Assembly (NCBI RefSeq): GCF_965249985.1
Contig: NZ_OZ252280.1
Source of the DNA: Algiphilus sp022763315
GTDB taxonomy: Bacteria; Pseudomonadota; Gammaproteobacteria; Nevskiales; Nevskiaceae
DNA: 64,000 bases
Reading direction: 5' to 3' (one strand)
Both the position numbers and the translations under genes were made by a program. The notes below the pieces were generated by a model that made no database searches, was not told where the DNA came from, and saw nothing but the letters and a program-made list of their open reading frames with translations. This document shows, one piece after another, positions 16,152 to 24,438 of this stretch. Positions within the stretch are counted from its first letter, which is position 1. Every line of letters begins with the position of its first letter.

Positions 16152-16808
16152 ATGGAATCCCTGACCCTCGTCCAGCAGCTCGCGGTATGGGCACTGCCGG
16201 TGTTGCTCGCCGTGACCCTGCACGAGGCCGCGCATGGCTATGTGGCCCGTGCGCTGGGCGACAGCACCGCAGCGCAACTCGGCCGGCTGTCGCTCAATCC
16301 GCTCCGTCACATCGATCCGGTGGGTACCCTCCTGGTGCCCGGCCTGTTGCTGGCGATGGGGGGCTTCCTCTTCGGTTGGGCCAAGCCGGTGCCGGTCAAT
16401 CCGGCGCGATTGAAGCAGGGCCGACGCAGCATGGCCTGGGTGGCGGTGGCTGGCCCGCTGGCTAACCTCGCCATGGCCATTGGCTGGGCCATCCTGCTCA
16501 AGCTGCTGCTGGTGAGCGGTGCCGAGGGTGGCATCGCCACCGGCCTCCGCTATATGGCGCTGGCGGGCATGGCCATCAATATCCTGCTCATGGTGCTGAA
16601 TCTGCTGCCGCTGCCGCCACTGGACGGCTCACGGGTGCTGGGCGGTTTCCTGCCACCCCAACAGGCACAGATGCTGGATCGCATCGAGCCCTACGGCCTC
16701 ATCATTCTATTGGCACTGCTGTTTACCGGCGTGCTGGGATTCATTCTCTGGCCGCTGTACGGCGCCGTGGATGGCGTTGTTCGCGGCATGACAGGACTCG
16801 CTTCATGA
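16152..16808 (+). CDS. Site-2 protease family (peptidase M50) membrane protein
   Basis: A 218-residue intramembrane zinc metalloprotease. The first motif, LHEAAHGYVARALGD, is HExxH; the second, NLLPLPPLDGSRVLGGF, holds the third ligand Asp. Further helices are VAVAGPLANLAMAIGWAILL and a carboxy-terminal pair. No PDZ domain is present, so it belongs to the small YwhC-like group rather than RseP. Substrate unknown. It overlaps trpS by ATGA and is part of the yciO-trpS-scpAB-rluB cluster. Confidence 0.92.
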   Translation: MESLTLVQQLAVWALPVLLAVTLHEAAHGYVARALGDSTAAQLGRLSLNPLRHIDPVGTLLVPGLLLAMGGFLFGWAKPVPVNPARLKQGRRSMAWVAVAGPLANLAMAIGWAILLKLLLVSGAEGGIATGLRYMALAGMAINILLMVLNLLPLPPLDGSRVLGGFLPPQQAQMLDRIEPYGLIILLALLFTGVLGFILWPLYGAVDGVVRGMTGLAS

Positions 16809-17821
16809 CGGACGCTGCTTCCACCGACACCCGCCCCGTGGTGCTGTCGGGCATTCAGCCATCGGGCAAGCTCACCATCGGCAATTATCTGGGGGCGCTC
16901 AAGAACTGGTTGGCGCTGCATGAGCAGTACGACACCCACTTCATGCTGGTCGATCTGCATTCGATCTCGGTACGGCAGTCGCCGGCTGATCGCTTGGAGC
17001 GCTGCTACGAATTCATCGCGCTCTACCTCGCCTGCGGCCTGAACCCGGAGCGCAACGTGCTGTTCGTGCAGTCGCACGTGCCGGCGCATTCGCAGCTGGC
17101 CTGGATCCTGAACTGCTACACCCAGTTCGGCGAACTCAGCCGCATGACCCAGTTCAAGGACAAGTCCGCCAAGCACGCGGATAACGTCAATGCCGGTCTG
17201 TTCTGCTACCCGGTGCTGATGGCGGCCGACATCCTGCTCTACGGTGCGCACAAGGTGCCGGTGGGCGATGACCAGCGCCAGCATCTGGAGCTGACACGCA
17301 CCATTGCGCAGCGCTTCAACCGCGAACACGGCGAGACCTTCGTCGTGCCAGAGACCATGACGCCGCCCATTGGCGCGCGCATCATGGGGCTGCAGACGCC
17401 GGAGGCGAAGATGTCGAAGTCCGAAGACGCCGAGACCAATGCCATCTATCTGCTCGACGAGCCCAAGCGCATCGAGCGCAAGATCAAGCGCGCGGTCACC
17501 GATATGGAAGGCAGCATCCGCTTCGACCAGGAGAACAAGCCGGGTGTCTCCAATCTGATGTCGATCCTGGCGGCCTGCACCGGGCAGAGTTTCGAGCAGA
17601 TCAGCGCCGAATACGATGGCGGCGGCTATGGCCAGTTCAAGAAGGCGGTGGCGGACGCGGTGATTGCCACGCTGGAACCCGTCCAGCAGCGCTACGCCGA
17701 GTGGCGCAACGATGAAGCGGCCCTGCGGGACATTCTCCGCGACGGGGCGCAGCGCGCCCAGCAGCGTGCCCAAACCACGGTTGACCGCGTCCACGCGGCA
17801 CTGGGCTTCATCCCGGCATGA
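16805..17821 (+). CDS. trpS: Tryptophan--tRNA ligase
   Basis: A 338-residue class Ic aminoacyl-tRNA synthetase, the normal length for compact bacterial TrpRS. HIGH-equivalent motif: PSGKLTIGNYLGALKNW. The Trp pocket region has MLVDLHSI and YPVLMAADILLYGAHKVPVG; the KMSKS loop is PEAKMSKSEDAETNAIYLLD. It charges tRNA-Trp in the cytoplasm. ATGA overlaps join it to the upstream protease and downstream scpA, an order frequent in gamma- and betaproteobacteria. Confidence 0.97.
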   Translation: MTDAASTDTRPVVLSGIQPSGKLTIGNYLGALKNWLALHEQYDTHFMLVDLHSISVRQSPADRLERCYEFIALYLACGLNPERNVLFVQSHVPAHSQLAWILNCYTQFGELSRMTQFKDKSAKHADNVNAGLFCYPVLMAADILLYGAHKVPVGDDQRQHLELTRTIAQRFNREHGETFVVPETMTPPIGARIMGLQTPEAKMSKSEDAETNAIYLLDEPKRIERKIKRAVTDMEGSIRFDQENKPGVSNLMSILAACTGQSFEQISAEYDGGGYGQFKKAVADAVIATLEPVQQRYAEWRNDEAALRDILRDGAQRAQQRAQTTVDRVHAALGFIPA

Positions 17822-18678
17822 TCGAAGACGCGCCGGCAGCTGCCGATCATGCCGGCGAGGCAGGCACGCCTGGGGAAGCGTCGCCGCGCGTACGGGTGCG
17901 CGGTGAGCCCCTGGCTCAGCTGCCCGATGACCTCTACATTCCGCCCGATGCGCTGGAAGTCTTTCTGGAAGCCTTTGAAGGGCCGCTCGATCTGCTGCTG
18001 TATCTGATCCGCCGCCAGAATCTCGATATCCGCGACATCCCCATCCTGCAGGTGACGCGGCAATACATGGAATACATCGCGCTGATGCAGCGCATGCGGC
18101 TCGAGCTCGCAGCCGAGTATCTGCTGATGGCGGCCTGGCTGGCGGAGATCAAGTCGCGCGTGCTGTTGCCGCGCCCCGCGCCCGACGATCCCGAGGAAGA
18201 GGACGATCCGCGCATGGCGCTGATCCAGCGGCTGCAGGAATACGAACGCTTCAAGACCGCGGCCGAGACCATCGACCAGTTGCCGCGCATGGGACGCGAT
18301 CAGATGGCGGGCCAGGCGCGGCCTACCGCGCAGCCCCCGGCCCTGGCCTTGCCGGTGCCGACCCTGCGCGATCTCCTGGGGGCGTTGCAGGCCACGCTGG
18401 CGCGAGCCGAACTGCGCGGCGCGCACGAGGTGAAGCACGAACCGCTGTCGATTCGCGAGCGCATGGGCCTGATCCTCGACCGTCTGCGCGGCGTCGAGCG
18501 GATGCGCTTTGAAAGCCTGCTGGATCCGAGCGAAGGGCGCGACGGCGTGGTGGTTTCCACCATTGCCGTGCTCGAGCTGTGCAAGAGCGCACTGATCAGT
18601 GTCGAGCAGCACAAGCCCTTTGCGCCCATCTTTCTGCGGCCGCCCGCCAACAGCCAACACGCCACGGAGCCTTCATGA
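17818..18678 (+). CDS. scpA: Segregation and condensation protein A
   Basis: A 286-residue kleisin subunit of SMC-ScpAB. The amino-terminal domain has FEGPLDLLLYLIRRQNLDIR and IPILQVTRQYMEYIALMQRM; AAEYLLMAAWLAEIKSRVLL follows, and the winged-helix carboxy-terminal domain has ERMRFESLLDPSEGRDGVVV and LELCKSALISVEQ. It bridges SMC heads in chromosome segregation. The first 30 or so residues form an acidic extension. It overlaps trpS and scpB by ATGA. SMC is not in the window. Confidence 0.95.
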   Translation: MIEDAPAAADHAGEAGTPGEASPRVRVRGEPLAQLPDDLYIPPDALEVFLEAFEGPLDLLLYLIRRQNLDIRDIPILQVTRQYMEYIALMQRMRLELAAEYLLMAAWLAEIKSRVLLPRPAPDDPEEEDDPRMALIQRLQEYERFKTAAETIDQLPRMGRDQMAGQARPTAQPPALALPVPTLRDLLGALQATLARAELRGAHEVKHEPLSIRERMGLILDRLRGVERMRFESLLDPSEGRDGVVVSTIAVLELCKSALISVEQHKPFAPIFLRPPANSQHATEPS

Positions 18679-19439
18679 GCGACGAGACGCCGGATTCCGC
18701 CCCGACGCCCGAGGGCGCGGTGGCGATGGCGACGCCCGACAGCGATCTGGACAATATCCTCGAAGCCCTGTTGCTCGCCTCCGAGCAGCCATTGTCGCTG
18801 GATGCCTTGCAGCGTCTGCTGAGCGACGATGGTGCGGGTGATCGCAAGACCATCCGCGCGGCGCTGGAGCGACTGGGTACACGCTATGAAGGGCGCGCGG
18901 TCGTGCTCGACGAGGTCGCCAGCGGCTGGCGCATCACCGTGCGCGATGCTTATGCCCCGTGGGTGCACCGGCTCTGGCAGGAGAAGCCGCCCAAGCTGTC
19001 GCGCGCCCTGCTCGAGACACTGGCGATCATCTGCTACCGCCAGCCGGTCACGCGCTCGGATATCGAGGACATCCGCGGGGTGACCGTGTCGAGCAACATC
19101 CTGCGCACGCTCATCGACCGCGGCTGGATTCGCGAAGCCGGGGTGCGCGAAGTCCCTGGCCGCCCCAGTCTGCTGGTGACCACGCCGCAGCTGCTCGACG
19201 ACTTGGGTCTCAAGACGCTGGACGAATTGCCGCCGCTGCCCGAAGTCAAGGACCCCGAGCAGCTGGAGGCCGCACTGGCGCGGCTGGCGGAGAAGCGCGG
19301 CATCCGCCTGGATCAGGCGCAATCCGAAGCCGAGGATGGCGACGAGGACGGCGCCGCGGATCAGCATGGGGAGCCCGCAGCAGATCCGCAGGAGCGCGCG
19401 ACGGCGCCCCCCATGCCCGATTCCGGAGGTCCCCATTGA
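18675..19439 (+). CDS. scpB: Segregation and condensation protein B
   Basis: A 254-residue partner of ScpA. Two winged-helix domains: LDNILEALLLASEQPLSLDA and, after the linker, SRALLETLAIICYRQPVTRSD with VSSNILRTLIDRGWIREAG and VPGRPSLLVTT. Both ends are low-complexity: an acidic/Pro-rich start and a long acidic tail (about residues 210-254). ATGA overlap with scpA. Its stop overlaps the TTG start of rluB (TTGA). Confidence 0.95.
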   Translation: MSDETPDSAPTPEGAVAMATPDSDLDNILEALLLASEQPLSLDALQRLLSDDGAGDRKTIRAALERLGTRYEGRAVVLDEVASGWRITVRDAYAPWVHRLWQEKPPKLSRALLETLAIICYRQPVTRSDIEDIRGVTVSSNILRTLIDRGWIREAGVREVPGRPSLLVTTPQLLDDLGLKTLDELPPLPEVKDPEQLEAALARLAEKRGIRLDQAQSEAEDGDEDGAADQHGEPAADPQERATAPPMPDSGGPH

Positions 19440-20251
19440 AGCAGCGACTGCAGAAGGCATTGGCCGAGGCCGGCATTGCTTCACGCCGCGAGGCGGATCA
19501 ATGGATTGTCGACGGCCGTGTCACGGTCAATGGCGAAGTCGCGCGGCCCGGCACACAGGTTGGGCCCGATGATCTGGTGCGCGTCGATGGGCGGGCCATC
19601 CGTAAGCCGCGCAACGCCAAGGCCGAGCCCGTACGTGTGCTGCTCTACAAGAAGCGCGCCGGCGAGCTGGTCACGGCTTCCGATCCGGAGGGCCGGCGGA
19701 CGGTCTTCCGCAAGCTGCCCAAGCTGGATTCCGGGCGCTGGATTGCGGTCGGCCGTCTCGACATCAATACCTCCGGTCTTCTGCTGTTGACCAACCACGG
19801 CGAGTTGGCCAGCCGGCTCATGCACCCGCGCTACGAGCTGGCCCGGCACTACGCCGTGCGCGTGCATGGTCCGGTCGACGAGGCGATGTGCGAACGGCTA
19901 CGCGCCGGCGTGGAGTTGGAGGATGGGCCCGCGCGCTTTGACAGTCTGCATGCGGTGGCCGCACCGCCGGGCGAGACCGGCAGCAGCAATCAATGGTTCG
20001 AGGTCACGGTGCACGAAGGGCGCAACCGGCTGGTGCGTCGTCTCTGGGCCTCGCAGGATTGCGAGGTCGCCCGCCTGATCCGCGTGGGCTACGGGCCCAT
20101 TGCGCTGGGTCGCGGCATTCGCTCGTCGAGCTACCGCGAAGCCACCGCCGACGAGATCAAGGCGCTGATGAAGGCGGTGGATCTGACGCCCAGTGCACCT
20201 GCGAAGCGATCTGGGCGCGGTGGGCCGCGTCGGGGGCCAGCAGGGCGCTGA
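19436..20251 (+). CDS. rluB: 23S rRNA pseudouridine synthase B
   Basis: A 271-residue RsuA-family synthase that in E. coli modifies 23S rRNA U2605. The S4 domain is at the start (RLQKALAEAGIASRREADQW), and the catalytic segment is IAVGRLDINTSGLLLLTNHG, with Asp in GRLD. ARHYAVRVHG and NRLVRRLWASQDCEVARLIR are also typical. TTG 19436 is preferred: GGAGG lies 6 nt upstream, it gives the family amino terminus (MKQRLQKAL) and it overlaps the scpB stop. The 3' end overlaps the convergent yciK gene by 95 bp; the last 20 residues form a basic Gly/Arg tail. Confidence 0.93.
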   Translation: MKQRLQKALAEAGIASRREADQWIVDGRVTVNGEVARPGTQVGPDDLVRVDGRAIRKPRNAKAEPVRVLLYKKRAGELVTASDPEGRRTVFRKLPKLDSGRWIAVGRLDINTSGLLLLTNHGELASRLMHPRYELARHYAVRVHGPVDEAMCERLRAGVELEDGPARFDSLHAVAAPPGETGSSNQWFEVTVHEGRNRLVRRLWASQDCEVARLIRVGYGPIALGRGIRSSSYREATADEIKALMKAVDLTPSAPAKRSGRGGPRRGPAGR

Positions 20252-20933
20252 GCGCTTCCGCCGGTATCTCGGGCAATGGGTAGGACTCGGCCGGATGGCC
20301 GGGGTAGCCGAGCAGGCGCATGGTGGTGCGCATGGGCCCGGGATCGAAGGTGTGCAGGCGAATGCCGGGGTTTTCCAGCGCCCAGCCCGCCACCATGGCG
20401 CGCAACGCCGCCTTGCTGACGCCGAAAGCGCCATGAAAGGCGGCTGGCGTGTGCGCACATTCGCAGTCCACGAAGACGGCGCAGCCATCCTCCACGGCCT
20501 GCAGGTGCGGGAGAGCGGCGCGGGTGAGAGCCCACGGGGCGGTGATATTCGCCGCCAGCGTGTTGGCCCAGTCCGAGGACAGGACATCGCTCATCGCCCG
20601 AAAGTCCTGCCAGTGCGCAGCGGCGTGCACCACGCTGTCCAGGCGGCCGAGTTCCTCGACGACGCGGGTGATGCAGTCGTGCATGTCGCGATCACTGGCA
20701 CCGGAAAGATCCATCGGATAGATCGCGGCCTCGGGCGCATCGGGTAGCGCCGCAATGGCGTCGAAACAGGCTTCGAGCTTGCTGATGGTGCGTCCGAGCA
20801 GCACCACCGTGGCGCCGGCGCGGGCGCAGCGCAGCGCCGTCGCGCGGCCGAGGCCGGCGCCGGCACCACTAACGAGCACGACGCGGTCGCGGAGCGCCTC
20901 AGCGGGCAGGGGCATCAAGGGTGTGGGCGTCAT
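20157..20933 (-). CDS. yciK: YciK-type short-chain dehydrogenase
   Basis: A 258-residue SDR close to E. coli YciK. NAD(P) site: RVVLVSGAGAGLGRATALRC; LLGRTISKLEACFDAI after strand 2 fits NADP. The catalytic Ser/Tyr/Lys region is unusual: where YxxxK is expected the sequence reads FHGAFGVSKAALRAMVAGWA, with Phe instead of Tyr (FGVSK), a change that may reduce activity. The start at 20933 gives MTPTPLMPLP and overlaps the EI24 gene by 35 bp. The 3' end runs 95 bp into rluB on the other strand. Last gene of a minus-strand operon. Confidence 0.88.
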   Translation of the reverse strand: MTPTPLMPLPAEALRDRVVLVSGAGAGLGRATALRCARAGATVVLLGRTISKLEACFDAIAALPDAPEAAIYPMDLSGASDRDMHDCITRVVEELGRLDSVVHAAAHWQDFRAMSDVLSSDWANTLAANITAPWALTRAALPHLQAVEDGCAVFVDCECAHTPAAFHGAFGVSKAALRAMVAGWALENPGIRLHTFDPGPMRTTMRLLGYPGHPAESYPLPEIPAEALSALLAPDAAHRAQIASQVHWASDPPPSSAP

Positions 20934-21645
20934 GGGCTTGTTGGGAAAGGTCGTCCGTCGCGAAATGGGTGCGGTCGCGCGTGCAGACCAGCCAGGTGCC
21001 GCCAATGATGGCCGGGGCGAGCAGCAGGCCGCCGGCACCGGGCAGGATCAGCAGGAGATAGACCAGCAGCGAGAAACTGAGCACCGTCGCCCAGTGCCGG
21101 CCCAGCCAGGCGCGCTTGTGGGCGCTGCTCCATCCGCGTCGGGTCATCGGGTAATCGAGAAAATCCACCGAAAGTGTGAAACCAATCAGTACCCAGCTCA
21201 GCACGGTGCCGATCGGCGGCATGAAGCTGACCACCAGCACCACCAGCAGCAGGAGCAGCTTGAGGGCAAACAGGCGAAAGCCGATGGCGATCGAGCGCAA
21301 GGTGCGCGTCGTCCACGGGTCGCCGGCATCGCGCTGCTGTGCGCCGAGTGCGTGCTCGGTGCGCTCAGAGAGCCAGTCGAACAGTGGCGCGCAGAGCGCG
21401 AGCAGCAACTGCACAACCACGATGCCGGCGAGCAGCGCAGCTGCCAGCGTGAAGGCCATGATGATGACCAGCAGCGATCCGGCCGTGCCGGTGGCCGCGG
21501 CCATGCTCAACGACAGCACCGACCAGATCAGCCCCAGTGCCACCGGCAAGGCCGCGGGCGCCCACAGGCTGCGTTCGGTCACTAACAATCGCGCGCCCAC
21601 CAGGGGCGCCCGCAGGGCATCAAAGGCGTCGCGCGCAGCACTCAT
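20899..21645 (-). CDS. EI24 domain (CysZ-like) membrane protein
   Basis: A 248-residue inner-membrane protein with several helices (SLWAPAALPVALGLIWSVLS, LLVIIMAFTLAAALLAGIVV, LKLLLLLVVLVVSFMPPIGT, TVLSWVLIGFTLSVDFLDYP, LSFSLLVYLLLILPGAGGLL). The motif SVDFLDYPMTRRGWS followed by a Pro-Gly-rich helix is the hallmark of the EI24/CysZ family. CysZ transports sulfate, but this branch, found near UbiG/MupP, is uncharacterised, so transport is not claimed. It starts directly after the phosphatase stop and overlaps yciK. Confidence 0.85.
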   Translation of the reverse strand: MSAARDAFDALRAPLVGARLLVTERSLWAPAALPVALGLIWSVLSLSMAAATGTAGSLLVIIMAFTLAAALLAGIVVVQLLLALCAPLFDWLSERTEHALGAQQRDAGDPWTTRTLRSIAIGFRLFALKLLLLLVVLVVSFMPPIGTVLSWVLIGFTLSVDFLDYPMTRRGWSSAHKRAWLGRHWATVLSFSLLVYLLLILPGAGGLLLAPAIIGGTWLVCTRDRTHFATDDLSQQAHDAHTLDAPAR

Positions 21646-22311
21646 TCAACTGGCCGAGCGCATGGGGTCGACGAGCAACTCCGCTGGCGCGTGACAGATG
21701 CGATCCGCCCCCCAGCTGGTGATGGGTGGTGCTTCTTCGATGTAGCCCCAGGAGACCGCGACATTGGGCATGCGGGCGGCGCGGGCGGCGGTGATGTCGC
21801 GCGGATCGTCGCCCACATAGAGGCAATCCGCTGGTGCCAGCGCAAGGCGTTCGCAGGCCAGCAGCAGCGGGTCGGCCGCGGGCTTGGGCTGCGCGGCGTC
21901 ATCGCCGGCAACCAGCACCGCGCTCCGTGTTGCCCAACCCAGCGCCTCCACCAGGGGTTCCGCGTAGGCGCGGGGCTTGTTGGTGACGATGCCCCAGCGC
22001 ACACCGGACTGCTCCAGCGACTGCAGCAGTTCGCCGATGCCCGCGAAAGGCTGCGACCGCGCGACGAAGCCGTTGCCGTAATGCTGCAGGAAGCGCGCGC
22101 GAAGGTCGGCGAAGCGGTCATCGTCGGCATCCACGCCGTAGGACCGCAGCACGAGACCGCGCGCGCCCTGGGAGCACACCGGCCGCAACTGGCTGAAGGG
22201 CAGCGCCTCCAGGCCATCCTCGGCACGCATGGCGTTGATGGCGCCGGCCAGTTCCGGGGCGGTGTCGGCCAGGGTGCCGTCCAGGTCAAAGAGCAGGCAG
22301 TGCGGGCTCAT
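21646..22311 (-). CDS. mupP: HAD hydrolase, probably MurNAc-6-phosphate phosphatase (MupP-like)
   Basis: A 221-residue HAD phosphatase with cap domain. Motif I LLFDLDGTLADTAPEL, motif II VTNKPRAYAEPL, motif III AQPKPAADPLLLA, motif IV YVGDDPRDITAARAA. Such sequences are often called phosphoglycolate phosphatase (gph). In Pseudomonas the HAD gene between ubiG and yciK is mupP, which dephosphorylates MurNAc-6-P in peptidoglycan recycling, and the identical position here favours that role. ATGA overlap with ubiG. The specific call is inference from context. Confidence 0.72.
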   Translation of the reverse strand: MSPHCLLFDLDGTLADTAPELAGAINAMRAEDGLEALPFSQLRPVCSQGARGLVLRSYGVDADDDRFADLRARFLQHYGNGFVARSQPFAGIGELLQSLEQSGVRWGIVTNKPRAYAEPLVEALGWATRSAVLVAGDDAAQPKPAADPLLLACERLALAPADCLYVGDDPRDITAARAARMPNVAVSWGYIEEAPPITSWGADRICHAPAELLVDPMRSAS

Positions 22312-23009
22312 CGGGGCGCGCGGGCGTGGATGAAGTAATTGATCGAGACGTCATCGGTCATGCGCGCGGTCTTCAGCAGCGGGTTGTAGTGCATGCCACG
22401 CGTCTCGCAGAGCGTCAGTCCCGCATGCCGGATCCATGCGCTGAGTTCGGAGGGGCGAATGAGCTTGGCATAGTCATGCGTGCCCTTCGGAATCAGCCCG
22501 AGGACCTGCTCGGCAGCGACGATGGCCAGTGCGAAGGCTTTGGGCGTGCGATTGATGGTGCTGAATACCAGATCGCCGCCGGGGCGCACCAGCTGCGCGC
22601 AGGCGCGCACGATGGACTCCGGATCCGGGACGTGCTCCAGCATTTCCAGGCAGCAGACCAGGTCGTAGCTGCCGGGGCGCTCTTCGGCCAGCGCCTCGGC
22701 GCTGATGGTCTGGTATTCGATGTCGCGTTCCTGCGCCGCGGCGTGGCTTCGCGCAGCCGTGATCGCTTCCTCGGCCAGGTCGATGCCGGTGACCTCGGCC
22801 CCGGACTGTTGCAACGCTTCGCTCAGAATCCCGGCGCCGCAGCCGATGTCGAGGACGCGTAGGCCGTCGAGGCCGCCAGCCCGTTGCGCGATGTAGCGCA
22901 GCCGCACCGGATTGATCTGGTGGAGGGCGGCCATGGGACCGCATGGGTCCCACCATTCGGCGGCAATGGCGTCGAAGCGGCCCAGTTCGGAGGCGTCTGC
23001 GTTGCTCAT
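22308..23009 (-). CDS. ubiG: Ubiquinone biosynthesis O-methyltransferase UbiG
   Basis: A 233-residue SAM-dependent methyltransferase that performs both O-methylations in ubiquinone synthesis. Start region EWWDPCGPMAALHQINPVRL is diagnostic; motif I VLDIGCGAGILSEALQQSGA; DLVCCLEMLEHVPDPESIVR; and the carboxy end RGMHYNPLLKTARMTDDVSI with NYFIHARAP. It acts at the inner membrane. ATGA overlaps both the MTA-deaminase gene upstream and the phosphatase downstream. Confidence 0.95.
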   Translation of the reverse strand: MSNADASELGRFDAIAAEWWDPCGPMAALHQINPVRLRYIAQRAGGLDGLRVLDIGCGAGILSEALQQSGAEVTGIDLAEEAITAARSHAAAQERDIEYQTISAEALAEERPGSYDLVCCLEMLEHVPDPESIVRACAQLVRPGGDLVFSTINRTPKAFALAIVAAEQVLGLIPKGTHDYAKLIRPSELSAWIRHAGLTLCETRGMHYNPLLKTARMTDDVSINYFIHARAPR

Positions 23010-24349
23010 GAAGCTCTCGGGTGTCGTTCGGTGGCGTAGGGGCGCAGGCGGTGCTGCCAGGCATTGGCGCGTGCGATGGCCGACTCGGCATCGACGCTGA
23101 GCAGCTGACGTTGTCGCATCAGCGGCTGGCCCGCGACAAAATTATCGGTGATCTGGTGACGGGATGCGCAGTAGACGATCTGCGCGATGGGGTCGTAGAC
23201 CGGCTGGGTGCTGACGTCGGACAGGTCGACGGCAATGAAATCGGCCGCCTTGCCCGCTTCCAGCGAGCCGATGTCCGCATCCATGCCCAGCGCGCGGGCA
23301 CCATTGATGGTGGCCATGCTGAGGGCGCGCGCCGCTGCCACAGCGGAAGGACGTCCTGCCACGGCTTTGGCCAGCATGGCCGCGGTGCGCATTTCGTCGA
23401 GCAGGTCGAGATCGTTGTTGCTGGCGGCGCCGTCGGTACCGAGCGCGACGTTGACGCCTGCTTCCATCAGCTGGGCGACCGGGCAGAAGCCGCTGGCCAG
23501 CTTGAGGTTGGATTGCGGGCAGTGCACGACATGGACGCCGTTGCGTGCCACCTTCTCGATCTCCTCGTCGGTGAGCTGGGTCATGTGCACCGCCATGAAG
23601 TCGCTGTCGAGCAAATCCAGCCCGTCGAGGCGGGCCAGTGGCCGCTCGCCGGTGGCGGCCAGTCCGCCCTGGATCTCGTCGGCCGTTTCGTGCACATGCA
23701 TGTGCACCCCGAGGCCGAGTTCCTTGGCGTAGGCGCGCATCTTGCGCAGCGGTTCATCGGAGACGGTGTAGGGACCATGCGGCGCGAACATGGCTTTCAG
23801 CCGCTGATGGCCACGCAGCTGATCGTGCATCGACAACGCCTTGTGCAGGTAGTCGTCGGCGTCCTGGGCGTAGGGGGTGGGGAAGTCGATCAGGATCAGG
23901 CCGATGGCGGCGCGCAGCCCCGCTTCTTCGACCACGGCTGCGCCGGTTTCCGGGAAGAAGTACATGTCCGCAAAGCAGGTCTGGCCCCCACGGATGAATT
24001 CGGCGCAGGCCAGCCGCATGCCGTCGCCCACGTAGTCATCGCTGACCGCGTCGGATTCCGCTGGCCAGATGTGCTGATTGAGCCACTGCATCAGCGGCAG
24101 ATCGTCGGCCAGACCGCGCATCAGGGTCATCGCGGCGTGGGTGTGGGCGTTGATCAGCCCCGGTAGCAGGGCGTGATCGGGCAAGGTGATGGTCTGCTCG
24201 GCGCTGTACTGACGGGCGGCCTCCTCGTTGGGGAGGATGGCTTCGATGCGTCCATCGCGCACGGCCAGGCTGTGGGCCTCGAGCACTACACCTTCGGGCT
24301 GTACCGGGATGAGCCAGCGGGGTTGCACGAGAAGATCGATGCGTTGCAT
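23006..24349 (-). CDS. mtaD: TRZ/ATZ family amidohydrolase: 5'-methylthioadenosine / SAH deaminase
   Basis: A 447-residue cyclic amidohydrolase. Metal site: LPGLINAHTHAAMTLMRG (HxH), APHGPYTVSDEP and HMHVHETADEIQ with the His of AVHMTQL, and LGTDGAASNNDLDLLDEMRT. In Pseudomonas the orthologue next to mtnA deaminates methylthioadenosine to methylthioinosine in methionine salvage. Start at 24349 (MQRIDLLVQPRW) is more natural than upstream readings. It heads the ubiG-phosphatase-EI24-yciK operon and is divergent from mtnA, with 89 bp between starts. Confidence 0.9.
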   Translation of the reverse strand: MQRIDLLVQPRWLIPVQPEGVVLEAHSLAVRDGRIEAILPNEEAARQYSAEQTITLPDHALLPGLINAHTHAAMTLMRGLADDLPLMQWLNQHIWPAESDAVSDDYVGDGMRLACAEFIRGGQTCFADMYFFPETGAAVVEEAGLRAAIGLILIDFPTPYAQDADDYLHKALSMHDQLRGHQRLKAMFAPHGPYTVSDEPLRKMRAYAKELGLGVHMHVHETADEIQGGLAATGERPLARLDGLDLLDSDFMAVHMTQLTDEEIEKVARNGVHVVHCPQSNLKLASGFCPVAQLMEAGVNVALGTDGAASNNDLDLLDEMRTAAMLAKAVAGRPSAVAAARALSMATINGARALGMDADIGSLEAGKAADFIAVDLSDVSTQPVYDPIAQIVYCASRHQITDNFVAGQPLMRQRQLLSVDAESAIARANAWQHRLRPYATERHPRAS

Positions 24350-24438
24350 GGGGCGTTCCAGTGAATCCCTTGAATCCGCGCGTAGAATGCCGGTTTGTGG
24401 CGTGGCATGTGCGCGCGCCGTCACCCCACCTTGGACGT

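Noticed and set aside
16691..17794. 367-residue minus-strand open frame opposite trpS
   Set aside because: The plus-strand TrpRS has all catalytic motifs; the antisense frame has no recognisable domain.
23021..24166. 381-residue plus-strand open frame opposite the MTA deaminase
   Set aside because: The minus-strand protein carries the amidohydrolase metal motifs; the antisense reading is Gly/Val/Asp-rich shadow.
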